Numbered from the stretch's first letter, positions 41,756 to 52,845 are shown. The stretch is 64,000 nucleotides of DNA from Desulfothermus okinawensis JCM 13304 (GCA_001311565.1 BBBM01000013.1:1-64000), one strand, 5' to 3'. A program made the numbers and translations. The notes: generated by a model not told the origin, from the sequence alone.

Positions 41756-42325
41756 ATGCTCTTATTTATAGACAATTACGATTCTTTCACCTACAATCTT
41801 GTCCAACTATTTTCTACACTGTATGATGATATTAAAGTCCACAGACACGACAAAATAACCTTAAACCAGATAAAAATACTATCTCCAAGGGCAATTATTA
41901 TCTCCCCTGGTCCAAAAGCCCCCAAAGAGGCTGGTATCTCCAAACAGGTAATATGTGCATTTTATAAACAAATACCCATACTGGGAGTATGTCTTGGAAT
42001 GCAGTGCATAAATGAGTGCTTTGGGGGAAAAACCACTTGCTCCCCAATTCCAATACATGGAAAAACATCAAAGGTATTTCACAACAAAGACGGACTTTTT
42101 AAAGGAATTCCTTCCCCTTTTATAGTGGCTAGATACCACTCACTGTGTGTGGAACCAGCAAAAACAACTCCCTTAAAAATTGATGCCACAGCAGAAGATG
42201 GGGTGATTATGGCCCTTAGCATCCAGATTATCCTTTGTTTGGTGTACAATTTCATCCTGAGAGTTTTTTTGACACAATATGGGGTACAAATGGCCAGAAA
42301 TTTTCTTACCATTTTAGAAAAATAG
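41756..42325 (+). CDS. pabA: Aminodeoxychorismate/anthranilate synthase glutamine amidotransferase subunit
   Basis: About 189 aa. ATG 41756 has AAAGGAGG upstream; a longer in-frame start at 41654 would translate the terminator and is rejected. IDNYDSFTYNLVQ, SPGP, the nucleophile region GVCLGMQ, and the His/Glu of FHPESFL are present. Between 42220 and 42270 the reading frame is wrong for about 14 codons because a missing C and an extra T compensate; correction restores SHPDYPLFGVQFHPES. It releases ammonia from glutamine for the PabB-type partner encoded next. Confidence 0.9.
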   Translation: MLLFIDNYDSFTYNLVQLFSTLYDDIKVHRHDKITLNQIKILSPRAIIISPGPKAPKEAGISKQVICAFYKQIPILGVCLGMQCINECFGGKTTCSPIPIHGKTSKVFHNKDGLFKGIPSPFIVARYHSLCVEPAKTTPLKIDATAEDGVIMALSIQIILCLVYNFILRVFLTQYGVQMARNFLTILEK

Positions 42326-42326
42326 C

Positions 42327-42354
42327 TAACCCGAGTTTGATAAACTTAGGTCAA
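42327..42354. repeat. Interspersed palindrome, copy F
   Basis: TAACCCGAGTTTGATAAACTTAGGTCAA family copy (given here in outline: left half TAACCCGAGTTT, right half AAACTTAGGT). It sits immediately after the pabA stop and before pabB. Confidence 0.5.
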
Positions 42355-42364
42355 GGGAGAGCAT

Positions 42365-44630
42365 ATGGAATATCTAAAAAAAATCCCTAAAATATCTACA
42401 TTACAAATAACACCAATTGATACAAACTATGATTTTCTTAAAATAGCAAAAAAAATTTTCCAATGAACCTGGCTTTGTATTACTTCTCAGTGGTGGAAAT
42501 CATGACTGTTCCAATTATAATATACTTGGAATAAGGCCATGGCTTGAGATAAAGACAAAGTCAAATAACATACAACTAACAATAAATAAAATGAGATATT
42601 CATTCCACGATAGTCCTTTTAAGGTGCTAAAACAAACTATAAAATATTTTACACCAGTTATAAACAATAATTATTTAAACTTCCCTTTTCAATATGGGCT
42701 CATGGGATATCTATCATATGATCTTAAAGACCAGATTGAAAATTACCATCGCTCTCAATTGACGATCTAAATCTTCCAGATATTATTATGTATTGTCCAA
42801 AATATGTAATTATCCAGGAGATCAAGACAAAAATATATTTTTAATTACCCCCCAGTTTAATACAGAGGACAAAAGCTTTTGCCTTGACCAACATGATATA
42901 TTAAAGGAAATAAATTCAAAGAAAATAGATAAAACTACATTTTATGCCAAAGACAATTTATTGTCTAATTTCGAGAAACAAGAATATTTAGATGCTATTA
43001 ATAGAATCAAAGATTATATTGTAAGGGGACATGTGTATCAGATAAATATGTCCCAGAGATTTAGTTGTTCATTTCAAGGGGACCCATTTGAACTATTTGT
43101 TGAGTTATTTAAATTAAACCCAGCCCCGTTTTTTGCATATATAAATGGAGATAATCATCAGATTATATCAACATCTCCAGAGAGATTCCTCTATCAAAAT
43201 GGCAATTATGTTGAGACAAGACCTATTAAAGGAACAAGGCCGAGAGGAAAAACTAAAGAACAAGATGAGTTATTTCATAAAGAACTGAGAGACAGTGAAA
43301 AGGATGATGCTGAACTGTCAATGATAGTGGATCTTCTAAGAAATGATATAGGAAAGGTGTGTGAGCCTGGAAGTGTAAAGGTTGCTCAGCACAAGAGGGT
43401 GGAAAAGTACAAAAACGTTTTTCATCTAATATCCATTGTTACAGGAAGGCTAAATATGGGTTCAGATTCTGTGGATTTAATTAAAGCCACTTTCCCTGGT
43501 GGTTCAATAACAGGATGCCCCAAAATAAGGGCAATGGAAATAATTGAAGAGATGGAGCCAAACAAAAGGCACATTTATACTGGTAGCATAGGATATATAA
43601 GTTTTCACAATACAATGGATCTATCCATTGCAATTAGAACAGCAACTGTAATAGGTGGCAAGCTAATATTTTCCGTTGGAGGCGGAATAGTTTATGACTC
43701 AGATCCAGTAATGGAATATGAAGAGACCATTCATAAGGGGCAAAGCTTTTTTTACTATACTAAAAAAATAAATCTGCATCTAAAAAAAACAGACCCAAGT
43801 CCCTGGATATGGTTAAATGGAAAATTTGTTAAAGGAGATGATGCTAAAATCAGAGCAACTAGCCTCGCATTCCAATATGGAATGGGACTTTTTGAGACAA
43901 TTAGGGTTGAAAAGGGAAACATCCTTTTTTGGACCAACACATCCAGAGGCTAAAAAAATGGATGGGAAAAACTAATGAAAAATCCATTTCCTCAAATTGA
44001 TTTTCAAATAATAATTGAAGAGATTATAAACAAAAACAAGTTCAAGGATAGGATTTGTGCAGTAAAAATCATCGCTGGTAAGGGAGAGAGGGATCTTCCT
44101 CCATATGATGACATTTTTTTTGGTTTCAGCTAGAGAATATAGACCAAGGATAGATTTTAGTGAAAGGTGGGGACTTTGTGTTGGAATTTATCCAGAAAAA
44201 AGGCATACTCCTATTGCAAGTTTTAAAAGTTTAAATTATCTCTTTTATCAAAAGGCCAGGGAGTGGGCATTTAAACATAATTTTGAAGAGGCAATTATAT
44301 TGAATCCAGATGGTTCCATTTCTGAGGGCAGTTCCACAAATATAGTGCTCATCAAAGAAAATCGTGCCTTAATACCCTGTTCTACCTACTTCTTAAAGGG
44401 AATTATGCTGGATAAAGCACTGGGCTTTTTAACATCCAGAGGATATTTATTGGTTGAGAAAAAGATCTTTCCCAATGAGTTAGATGATATGGATGAAGTG
44501 ATTTTGACAAATTCTCTAATTGGGGCAATAGATGTTTCATCCATTGACAACAAAGACTTAAAAAAAGCCAAAGTTTCCACTGGCATTTGAAATCAACAAC
44601 TACTTTTTCAAGTATTGGAGGGAACTTTAG
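42365..44630 (+). CDS. pabBC: Aminodeoxychorismate synthase component I fused to aminodeoxychorismate lyase
   Basis: About 753 aa after correcting breaks near 42450, 42750, 42818, 43925, 43955, 44113 and 44560. The PabB part carries the chorismate-binding domain: GHVYQINMSQRF, STSPERFL, RPIKGTRPRG, ELSMIVDLLRNDIGKV, FPGGSITGCPKIRAMEIIEE and SVGGGIVYDSDP. From residue about 475 a class IV PLP fold follows (WIWLNGKFV, GMGLFETIRV, INPDGSISEGSSTNIV-like block with LNPDGSISEGSSTN). The fusion carries out both steps from chorismate to 4-aminobenzoate with PabA. ATG 42365 has AGGGAGAG upstream. The TAG abuts the panE ATG. Confidence 0.88.
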
Positions 44631-45577
44631 ATGAAAATTTTTGTTTTAGGATCTGGTGCATTGGGCACCCTGTTGGGTGCAAGACTTTCAAAAAAAAATG
44701 AGGTTATCCTCTATTCTACTAACAAAAACCATATGCAAGAGATAAGAGATAATGGTCTAAAAATAGAAGAATTAGATGGGACAGTAAACACATACGACCT
44801 AAAAGTAGTCCTGGATTCAGAAAAAAATAAATTTTGCACCAGACTTAGTACTTGTCACATTAAAGACATACTCCACATATAATGGAGTAAAAAAATATTA
44901 AAGATAGATTAAAGGGGAATCCCATATATCTTACCCTACAAAATGGGATTGGCAATGTTGAAACATTAATAGAATTAATAAATAGAGACAGGATTATAGC
45001 AGGAATAACTGCCCAGGGAGCCACCTTTGTAAAACCTGGATATATTCGCCATGGGGGTGATGGAGTTACTTATATTGGTGAAATAGACAAAGATGTTACC
45101 AAAAGGATTAATGATATTGTAGGAATTTTCAATGAATGCAGATTAAAGTGTTTTGCAACAAATGAGACAACCAAACTCATATGGCAAAAGCTACTTATAA
45201 ACATAGGCATAAATGCAATTACAGCAATTGCCAGGGCAAGAAATGGTTATATTGAAAGATCTGTGCATGCAAGGGAGATATCAAAATCAGCAGTATCTGA
45301 AGCTATTTTGATTGCAAAAAAAGCTTGGTCTTGAGTTTGAAGAAAATATATTTGACGTGGTATTAGATGTTGCCAAAAAGACAGAAAAAAAATATATCAT
45401 CCATGCATCAAGACATATTAAACAAGAAAAAGACCGAAATTGATGCAATAAATGGGGCAATTGTAAAATATGGAGAGGAATTTGGAATACCAACACCTGT
45501 GAATAAAACACTCACAGGCCTGATAAAATTAATTGAACAAAAAAAATCTGGAGGAAAAAAAATGGATAAACCCCTGA
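44631..45577 (+). CDS. panE: 2-dehydropantoate 2-reductase
   Basis: About 313 aa with breaks near 44825, 44895, 45320, 45390 and 45545. The NADP-binding motif [16 protein letters not shown] starts the protein. [41 protein letters not shown] (with the catalytic Lys) and [23 protein letters not shown] are typical. As written it runs in frame into panB, but correcting the 8-A run near 45542 brings in a TGA at 45575, so the two are separate overlapping genes. It reduces ketopantoate to pantoate. Confidence 0.9.
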
Positions 45578-46392
45578 CAATTCCGGAAATAATAAGCTCA
45601 AAAAGTAAAAATAAACTAACCATGCTCACTGCCTATGACTACCCTACTGCCCTCATTGTTGACAGATGCGGAATAGACATGATTTTAGTTGGAGATTCTC
45701 TTGCAATGGTAGTACTTGGTCACAAAGACACATTGTCAGTAACAATGGATCAAATGATACACCACACAAAGGCCGTTACAGGTGCAGTAAAACGTGCTGT
45801 GGTCATTGGGGATATGCCCTTTATGTCTTACCAGGCAAGCGTTGAACAAGCAGTAATTAATGCTGGCCGCTTTCTCAAAGAAGGGGGTGCCCAGGCAGTG
45901 AAACTGGAAGGTGGAGCTACCGTGCTACCTCAGATAAAGGCAATTATAAATGCAGGGATACCTGTTCAGGGCCACCTTGGGCTCACACCACAGAGCGCAG
46001 CACAACTTGGAGGATTCAAGGTCCAGGGAAAAACAGCTGAGGCTGCAAAAAAATTGGTAGACGATGCCCTTGCCATTGCAGATGCAGGCTGTTTTAGTAT
46101 TGTTTTAGAAGCAATTCCAGCCCCAATAGCTGAAGTTATTACAGAAAAGTGTCCAGTGCCCACAATTGGAATTGGTGCAGGTCCTAGTTGTGATGGACAG
46201 GTCCTTGTATTCCACGACCTTGTGGGGCTATTTGACAGATTTGTACCAAAATTTGTAAAACAATACACCAATATATCAAAGGAAATTGAAAGGGCAATTT
46301 TGGAATTCAAAGACGAGGTCAAAACTGGTAAATTTCCAGGAAAAGAACACTCATTTAGCATAAATGAAGAGGAACTAAAAAAAATAAAATGA
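45562..46392 (+). CDS. panB: 3-methyl-2-oxobutanoate hydroxymethyltransferase
   Basis: Intact, 276 aa from [10 protein letters not shown], with GGAGG upstream. [46 protein letters not shown] and [21 protein letters not shown] are the conserved blocks, including the Mg ligands. It makes ketopantoate from 2-oxoisovalerate and methylene-THF, the step before PanE. Folate (pab) and pantothenate (pan) genes are thus coupled in one transcript. Confidence 0.95.
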   Translation: MDKPLTIPEIISSKSKNKLTMLTAYDYPTALIVDRCGIDMILVGDSLAMVVLGHKDTLSVTMDQMIHHTKAVTGAVKRAVVIGDMPFMSYQASVEQAVINAGRFLKEGGAQAVKLEGGATVLPQIKAIINAGIPVQGHLGLTPQSAAQLGGFKVQGKTAEAAKKLVDDALAIADAGCFSIVLEAIPAPIAEVITEKCPVPTIGIGAGPSCDGQVLVFHDLVGLFDRFVPKFVKQYTNISKEIERAILEFKDEVKTGKFPGKEHSFSINEEELKKIK

Positions 46393-47065
46393 AGATAAAG
46401 CAACTGAAATTATTGGAAAAGAGACTGCCTAAGCACCCTGGAATAATGGGAAGGGAGAAACTTTTTAACGCTGCAGTGTTGATTCCCCTTATTTGTAAAA
46501 GGGAGGAATATTATTTCTTATTTGAAAAAAAGGGCACTCCACATAAGACAGGGAGGTGAAATAAGTTTTCCAGGGGGAAAATTTGAGCCATTTCACGACA
46601 AATCCTGTATAAATGCAGCACTCAGGGAAACAGAAGAAGAACTTGGCATTACCAGAGAAAAAAATAGATATTATAGGGAGATTGGATACATTTGTATCCC
46701 CAAGGGGAATCATTATTGAGAGCTTTATTGGTATATTAGATATTGACGTGGAAAATGAGCTTTTTCCAGATAAAAACGAAGTAGAAGAAGTATTTACAAT
46801 TCCTGTATCATGGTTTGAAAACAATCCACCTGAAAAGTACAGGGTAAAAGTTGAAATGAAGCCCTATTATACAAACAAAAATGGGGAGAAGGTCTCAACA
46901 CTCCCAATTGAGGAGCTGGGACTTCCCCCCAAATATCAAAATCCCTGGCCTTCTTTAGACTATGAAATTTTTGTATTTAAACATCCAAAAGCTACCATCT
47001 GGGGCATAACTGCACGTCTAATCGTGGAGCTTATCTTAAAAATCAATTCCCATTATTTAGGCTAA
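46389..47065 (+). CDS. NUDIX hydrolase, CoA pyrophosphatase-like
   Basis: About 225 aa with breaks near 46525 and 46660. [19 protein letters not shown] followed by [11 protein letters not shown] forms the extended NUDIX box typical of CoA diphosphatases (NudL-like). Its start overlaps the panB stop (ATGA), and the pathway context (pantothenate) supports a CoA-related substrate. It converges with the flagellar gene, overlapping by 9 bp. Confidence 0.83.
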
Positions 47066-47413
47066 CTTATTAATAATCTCACCATTCATTTGATCATTTG
47101 TTTTAATCATCTGTGCATTGGCATTGTATGCATTCTTATTTTCAAGCATCTGGGTAAATTCTGTGACGAGATCAGTCTCACTGGGTGCGTTCTTTTTCTC
47201 TGTCTCCCTTTCATTCCCATTTTTCTGGGTCCTTAGCTCATTCTCCTGTTTTCTTATGTCTTGAACTCTAACACCACTACGGTTATCACCCTCTTCCATA
47301 TCCACTCTAGATGGCTTAAAATCAGGGGTATTTACATTGGCTACATTGTTTGCATTTACCTGTTGCCTAATCCCATAGGCATGTAATGCATTTATGCTTG
47401 AAATATTATTCAT
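47057..47413 (-). CDS. Flagellar basal-body rod protein (FlgC/FlgB-like, short)
   Basis: Intact, 118 aa. The N-terminal rod motif VNANNVANVNTPDFKPSRV and the C-terminal DLVTEFTQMLENKNAYNANAQ helix are the two conserved ends of flagellar axial proteins. The linker between them is short and charged (ELRTQKNGNERETEKKN), so it is smaller than standard FlgC. No other flagellar genes are nearby. It has GGAGGAC before the ATG and its own sigma-70-type promoter. Confidence 0.75.
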   Translation of the reverse strand: MNNISSINALHAYGIRQQVNANNVANVNTPDFKPSRVDMEEGDNRSGVRVQDIRKQENELRTQKNGNERETEKKNAPSETDLVTEFTQMLENKNAYNANAQMIKTNDQMNGEIINKLA

Positions 47414-47460
47414 AATGTCCTCCTAAAAGAGGCTATCTTTTTAATACACTACTTACTATC

Positions 47461-47489
47461 AATATACTCACATATAGGGGACGTGTCAA
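47461..47489 (-). promoter_or_regulatory. Sigma-70-type promoter for the flagellar rod gene
   Basis: On the minus strand TTGACA, exactly 17 bases, then TATATT, a near-consensus vegetative promoter. It lies about 48 bp upstream of ATG 47413. Confidence 0.75.
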
Positions 47490-47520
47490 TGGTCAAACAA
47501 AAATAGATCTAAAAATGGTT

Positions 47521-48239
47521 TTAACCAGCGTATTTTATTTCTTTTATTATTTTTTTGAACAACGTAAACAGGATCCTCTGCATCCCTAATGGGTCTTCCA
47601 ATCACCAAAAAATCTGCCCCATTTGATATTGCATCCATTGGCGTCACCACCCTTTTTTTGATCCCCTTTATCTGAAAAATAAGGCCTGATCCCTGGTGTC
47701 ACAATTATTAAATCATTACCTAAATTTTCCCTAATAATTTTTGCCTCCATTGCAGATGCAACGACCCCAGTGCATCCCGCCTCTTTTGCTAGCTCTGCCC
47801 TTTTTAAAACTAACTCCTCTGGTAATAGTGGATATCCCATCTGTCTTAAGTCCTTCTCATCTAATGAGGTCAGTACAGTTACCCCAAGTATGCCTACCCC
47901 ACTACCCATGGCACCATCCACTGCTGCCTTTAAAATATCTAGATTCCCATGCACTGTTAAAAAAATCCACTCTTCTTTTACATATCTGTTTCACAGTCCT
48001 ATTAACTGTCTTTGGAATATCGTACAGTTTTAAATCAAGCATCACATGGCACCCTGCATCTAACACCCTATCAACAACAGCCATGCCATGGGATACAAAC
48101 AATTCAAGGCCTATTTTGTAAAACTTAATATATCCTTTCAGTGTATCAAGCCATCTGTCCACTTCATAAGTAGTGTTCACATCCAGGGCAAAAATTATCC
48201 TTTGGTTTATATCAATAGATTTTTTTCATAAAAAAACCA
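47521..48239 (-). CDS. pyrF: Orotidine 5'-phosphate decarboxylase
   Basis: About 238 aa after breaks near 47555, 47655, 47960 and 48232. FALDVNT at the N-terminus, [13 protein letters not shown], the catalytic [11 protein letters not shown] (Asp-Lys-x-x-Asp), TVHGN, TPGIRP and the phosphate-gripper region [11 protein letters not shown] are present. It makes UMP from OMP. It is transcribed divergently from comEC. Confidence 0.93.
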
Positions 48240-48332
48240 CCTAATGTCCTAGACAATTACGCTTTGTTTTTTTTCTATGTTTAACAAAAACTAAAACAGA
48301 TACATAATAAAATCCCATTTAAAATTCAAGCC

Positions 48333-50712
48333 ATGGGATATGGAAACAGGCAAGACCACAATATATTTCTCCCATTCCACTACTATTTAATGGGGCTAAT
48401 TTTGGGTATTTGGGGGAGCCTCTACTCCATCTATGCACTTATTTGCCTTATAATTCTAATACTGTTTTTTTTAATAAAAAAAATCAAAAAAAATTACAAT
48501 AATAGTCTCTATGATATTTTTGACATCTTTTATACCCTGCAAAATCCATCAAAAATATTTAATAAAACCTGATAAAATAAATACCCTCTCACCAATATTC
48601 CTTAGTGGTGAGGTGGAAAAAATTATCACATATCCACAATTTAAGACATACTGTATATTAAAAAAATGTTTATATTAAAAAAAATGGCCATAATATTAGG
48701 CTAAATAGTAAAGTATTGATGAAGATATATCACTCTAAAGAGGTTCCACTTCCAGGTCAATTTGTTAAAGGAGTATTTAAGTTAAGACCAATTATGTCCC
48801 ACAAAAATTATAGTGGTGGTAATTTTCAAAATTATACAATCTTAAAAACATCTTCTACTCAATATACTCAAATAAAAATCATAAAATCCATATATATGGT
48901 AGTCCAAGCTTTCTTTGGAAATTTAAAACATATGTTCGAAAAAAGATCTTAAAATCATTATCCAATGTAAAAAATAAAGGACTTATTCTCGCACTGATTA
49001 CAGGCAATAGAAATTACTTGACATACAAACAGAATAATTTACTTAGACAGGCATCCCTTGCGCATTTAATAGCCCAATCAGGCTTACACATTGGATTTGT
49101 TGCTCTAATTGGAATTGCCTTAACATATTTAATTGGATTTATATATCCTCAGATATTCTTAAATATCCCAAGACAAAAGTTAGGATGTATAATCTCCAGT
49201 TTATTTGTTATTTTCCTTTTATTTATTAGCGAATCAAGGCCATCCCTAATAAGGGCATCTATTATGTATCTAACATGGAGCTTGCTCTTTTTTTACAAAT
49301 CATAAATATGCTATTATCGATGGAATAGCAATCTCTCTTCTAATCTTGATAATTTTTAATCCTTATTCAATATTTAATGTTGGCGCACAGCTATCTTATC
49401 TTTCAGTAATTGTGATTATAGCCTTTTTTCCATATTTTTATGATAAATTTTTATTAAATATATCATCAAATACATTAACAAGATATTTTATCTCAATAAT
49501 AATCATATCTTCAATAATAAATATATCAATCTTTCCAATAATAAGTTATTATTTTGGAGAAGTACCTATATCATTTTATACGAACATAATATTTATTCCA
49601 GTTATAGGACTATTTGTATTTCCCATAAGCTTTATTGGAGGCTTACTATCTCTATGTGATATATTCCACCCCATTTCAATTTTTTTTATTTCAAATAGCA
49701 GATAAGATATTATCCATTTCAATAAATTGGCTAATACTTCTTAAAAAAATTTCATATGTTACCAATCATAGTCACTATCCGTCCAGGTGGATATATATTA
49801 CTTGGATTTTATTTAATTTTAATTACCTGTTATCTAAAATTACATGGATATAATGGAAAAATTAAAATCCTGGCCACTATTGGAGTAATACTCATATTTT
49901 TGCCATTTGCAGACAATTTTATACATAACAATCAAAACAAAGTCTCATTGGAAATTTTAGACGTTGGAATGGGACAGAGTTTAATCCTGTCCTATAAAGG
50001 AAAAAGGATTTTAGTAGATACAGGTGGAAGCAGTATAGGTAGATATTATTTTGGGAAAAATATATTATCTCCAATATTGACGTATAATAGATTTCCAGTC
50101 ATTGACAAAATAATTATAACAAAAATGGATCAATACCACATGGGTGGTTTAATGTATCTGGCAAAAAGATATAAGATAACCGAATTTTATTGTAGCGAAT
50201 TGCTAAATAATAGATTTAAATATATATTAAAAACATTAAAGAGAAAAAGGGTTAAAATTAACTCAATATCAACAAAATATACAATTTACTTATCTAAAGA
50301 TTTAAAGATATATATTTTAAACTTAAAAGATTGTTTGAACTCAAATACTCATGGGCTCATGGCCTACCTTTTATTTAAAAATAATCCAATTTTAGTGATT
50401 TTTCCAAAAATAAATAAATGTATTCTATCAAAGATATCAGATAATATAAAACATATAAATGCTGTTATTGTCCCATCATACGGGCTAAAACATAAATATC
50501 TGGGTAAACTTATAAATAAGATTAAAACCAATCTTTTGATATTAACAGGAGGGGGTTATAAAACATCGAGAAAATATTACAAATATTACCATAATATCCT
50601 AAAAGAACAAAATATTCATTTATATAGTCCCTCTATATCTGGGTGTATTATCGTATCATGGGATTTAGATAACAATTTAAATACAGAAATAAAAACCTTT
50701 AAAAAAAACTGA
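48333..50712 (+). CDS. comEC: ComEC/Rec2-family DNA-uptake channel protein
   Basis: About 790 aa with eight or more breaks. N-terminal membrane helices (YYLMGLILGIWGSLYSIY; LICLIILILFFLI) and a soluble region precede the competence domain, with AQSGLHIGFVALIG (the SGLH motif), RPSLIRASIMYLTWSLLF, GAQLSYLSVIVII and more helices. The C-terminal metallo-beta-lactamase-like domain begins LEILDVGMGQSLIL and RILVDTGGSS. Its metal motif is degenerate: TKMDQYHMGG instead of SHxDxDHxGG, and PSYG instead of PHHG. It is richer in Ile, Lys and Asn than its neighbours. Predicted inner-membrane channel for single-stranded DNA. Confidence 0.8.
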
Positions 50713-50724
50713 GGAGTTTTTGCC

Positions 50725-51646
50725 ATGGATAAAGTAACTTTACAGAGATCAACTATATCTGTCCCAGCAAACAGGGAAAGGATGCTGGTTAAATCAAAAA
50801 AAATTTAAATGCAGACTTTATAATGTATGATTTAGAAGACAGTGTAGGTATCTCAGAAAAAGATATTGCCAGGGATATGTTAATTGATTTTCTCTCATCA
50901 GAAGATCTAAACAACAAGGCCATTTCATACAGGATAAATGAAATACGTTCTCCCTTTGCATATAAAGATGTTATTTATGTAATAGAAAAGGTTGGGTATA
51001 AAATACAGAGCATTGTGGTCCCAAAGGTGGAATCCAGGGATGAAATACAATGGATTCACATCCTTTTGGATCAGATTGAAAAATCAATTGGTCTTAATAG
51101 AAAAATAGAGATAGAGGCATCAATTGAGACTGCCAGGGGAATGTTGAACATAAAAGAAATAGTTAATTCATCTAACAGGATAAGATCCCTTGTATTTGGC
51201 ATTGCAGACTATACTGTATCCCTTGGAATGTTTTTTTTAAGGGATATAGTGGACACGGAGAAGAAGAAGAGTTTTATCCAGGCCACAGATTCCATTATCC
51301 CCTTAGCAGAATTGCAATGGCTGCAAAGTCAAAGGGTATTTTGGCAATTGATGCACCATATGGAAATTTTAAGGATCTAGAGGGGTTAAAAAGATCATGT
51401 CTCCTTAGCAAATATCTTGGTTTTGATGGAAAATGGGCAATACACCCGAGTCAAATAGAGGTAATAAACAAAGTCTATTCCCCAGAGGAAGAGGACATAG
51501 AAAGGTGCAAAAAAATAGTGGAAACATTTGAAGAATCTTTGAAAGGTGAAAAAGGATCAGCCTCTATTGATGGGAGAATGATTGATGGGGCAACATACAG
51601 ACTTGCAAAAAGTATCCTGGATAAGGCTAGTAAAATAAATGAATAA
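50725..51646 (+). CDS. HpcH/HpaI/CitE-family lyase (malyl-CoA lyase-like)
   Basis: About 306 aa with breaks near 50800 and 51235. [47 protein letters not shown] and [12 protein letters not shown] are the CitE-type barrel blocks with Mg ligands. [15 protein letters not shown] completes the C-terminus. Such enzymes cleave (or form) malyl-CoA, methylmalyl-CoA or citryl-CoA. With no other citrate lyase subunits nearby, a CoA-ester lyase is more likely. ATG 50725 has GAGGAG upstream, just after comEC. Confidence 0.78.
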
Positions 51647-51650
51647 AAAA

Positions 51651-51669
51651 GGGGAGAGCACCTCTCCCC
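51651..51669 (-). terminator. Intrinsic terminator between convergent genes
   Basis: Stem GGGGAGAG / CTCTCCCC with a 3-nt loop. On the minus strand it is followed by TTTTTTATTC, so it terminates the acyl-CoA dehydrogenase gene, whose corrected stop is 51680. Confidence 0.8.
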
Positions 51670-51679
51670 ATATAGAGCT

Positions 51680-52845
51680 CTATTTCTTCTTTTTTTTTCT
51701 TTTTATCGCCAATTACTTCATTTGCAATGACTATCCTCTGGACCTGGGATGTACCTTCATAGATGGTAAATACCCTGGCATCCCGATATAGCCTCTCAAT
51801 TGTAAACTCTTTGGTATATCCATATCCACCGTGTATCTGCAGTGCATTTCCTGCAACCCGATTGGCCATTTCAGATGCAAACAACTTGGCCATTGAAGCC
51901 TCCATTGAACACTTCTCGCCCCTATCCTTTTTTTGCTGCTGCATTAAGGACCAGCAGCCTTGCTGCCTCAACTTCAACTGCCATGTCTGCAAGCATCCAC
52001 CTAAGGCCCTGGTTCTCACAAATGGGTTTACCAAACTGTACCCTTTCCTTGGAATATTGTACTGCCAGATCAAGAGCAGCCCATCCAACTCCCAGGGATT
52101 GGGCAGCTATACCTATCCTACCAGCATCAAGACCAGACATTGCAACATAAAAGCCCTCTCCTTCCCTGCCAAGGAGATTTTCTACAGGGACCTTACAGTT
52201 GTCAAAGATTATATCAGTTGTATCAGATGCCCTAAGGCCCATTTTGTCCTCTTTTCTACCTGTAACAAATCCTTCCATGTCCCTTGTAACTATAAATGCA
52301 GAAACACCCTTATGTCTTTCCTCTGGATTTGTCTTGGCAAGAACAATAAAAAGATATGATGTGGCGCCTCCAGTTATCCACCTCTTTGTTCCATTTAGAA
52401 CATAGTAATCCCCTTCCCTCTTTGCAGTGGTGGTCATACTGGCAGGATCAGATCCAGCTTCAGGCTCAGACAGGGCAAAGGATCCAATGTAATCACCATT
52501 TGCAAGGGGTACTAAATATTTTTGTTTTTGTTCTTCTGTTCCATGGTTTAAAATGCATCCACAGGCAAGGGAATTATGTACAGACATTATAACTGCAGTG
52601 GACGCACAAGCATATGCAATCTCAGTTAAGGCCAATGCATAAGACACAGTGTCAACTTCCATACCACCATATTTTTCTGGAACCAACATCCCCAAAAATC
52701 CAAGTTCTCCCATCATCTTCAGACTATCTGCAGGATATTCTGCCTTTTGATCGCGCTCTGCTGCCTTTGGAAGCAGCTCCTTTCTGGCAAATTCCCTGGC
52801 ACTCTTTTGAATTAAGAGTTGTTCTTTGGTCAAAGAAAATCCCAT
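51680..52845 (-). CDS. Acyl-CoA dehydrogenase (short-chain/butyryl-CoA type)
   Basis: About 387 aa. Breaks near 51930 and at a 9-A run near 51697; fixing the latter ends the protein at a poly-Lys tail (stop 51680) instead of reading through the terminator. [29 protein letters not shown], the ERVQFGKPI block and the catalytic Glu in [14 protein letters not shown] mark the family. FAD-dependent alpha,beta-dehydrogenation of butyryl-CoA or a similar ester is expected, which would fit the crotonyl-CoA chemistry at the other end of the window. No Etf genes are adjacent. Confidence 0.92.

Noticed and set aside
45367..46392. Apparent in-frame fusion of panE and panB
   Set aside because: It exists only because the 8-A run near 45542 is one base too long. 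With 7, panE stops at 45575 and panB keeps its own GGAGG and ATG 45562.
51627..51700. C-terminal extension of the acyl-CoA dehydrogenase through the terminator
   Set aside because: It arises from a 9-base A/T run. The corrected frame stops at 51680, upstream of the hairpin.
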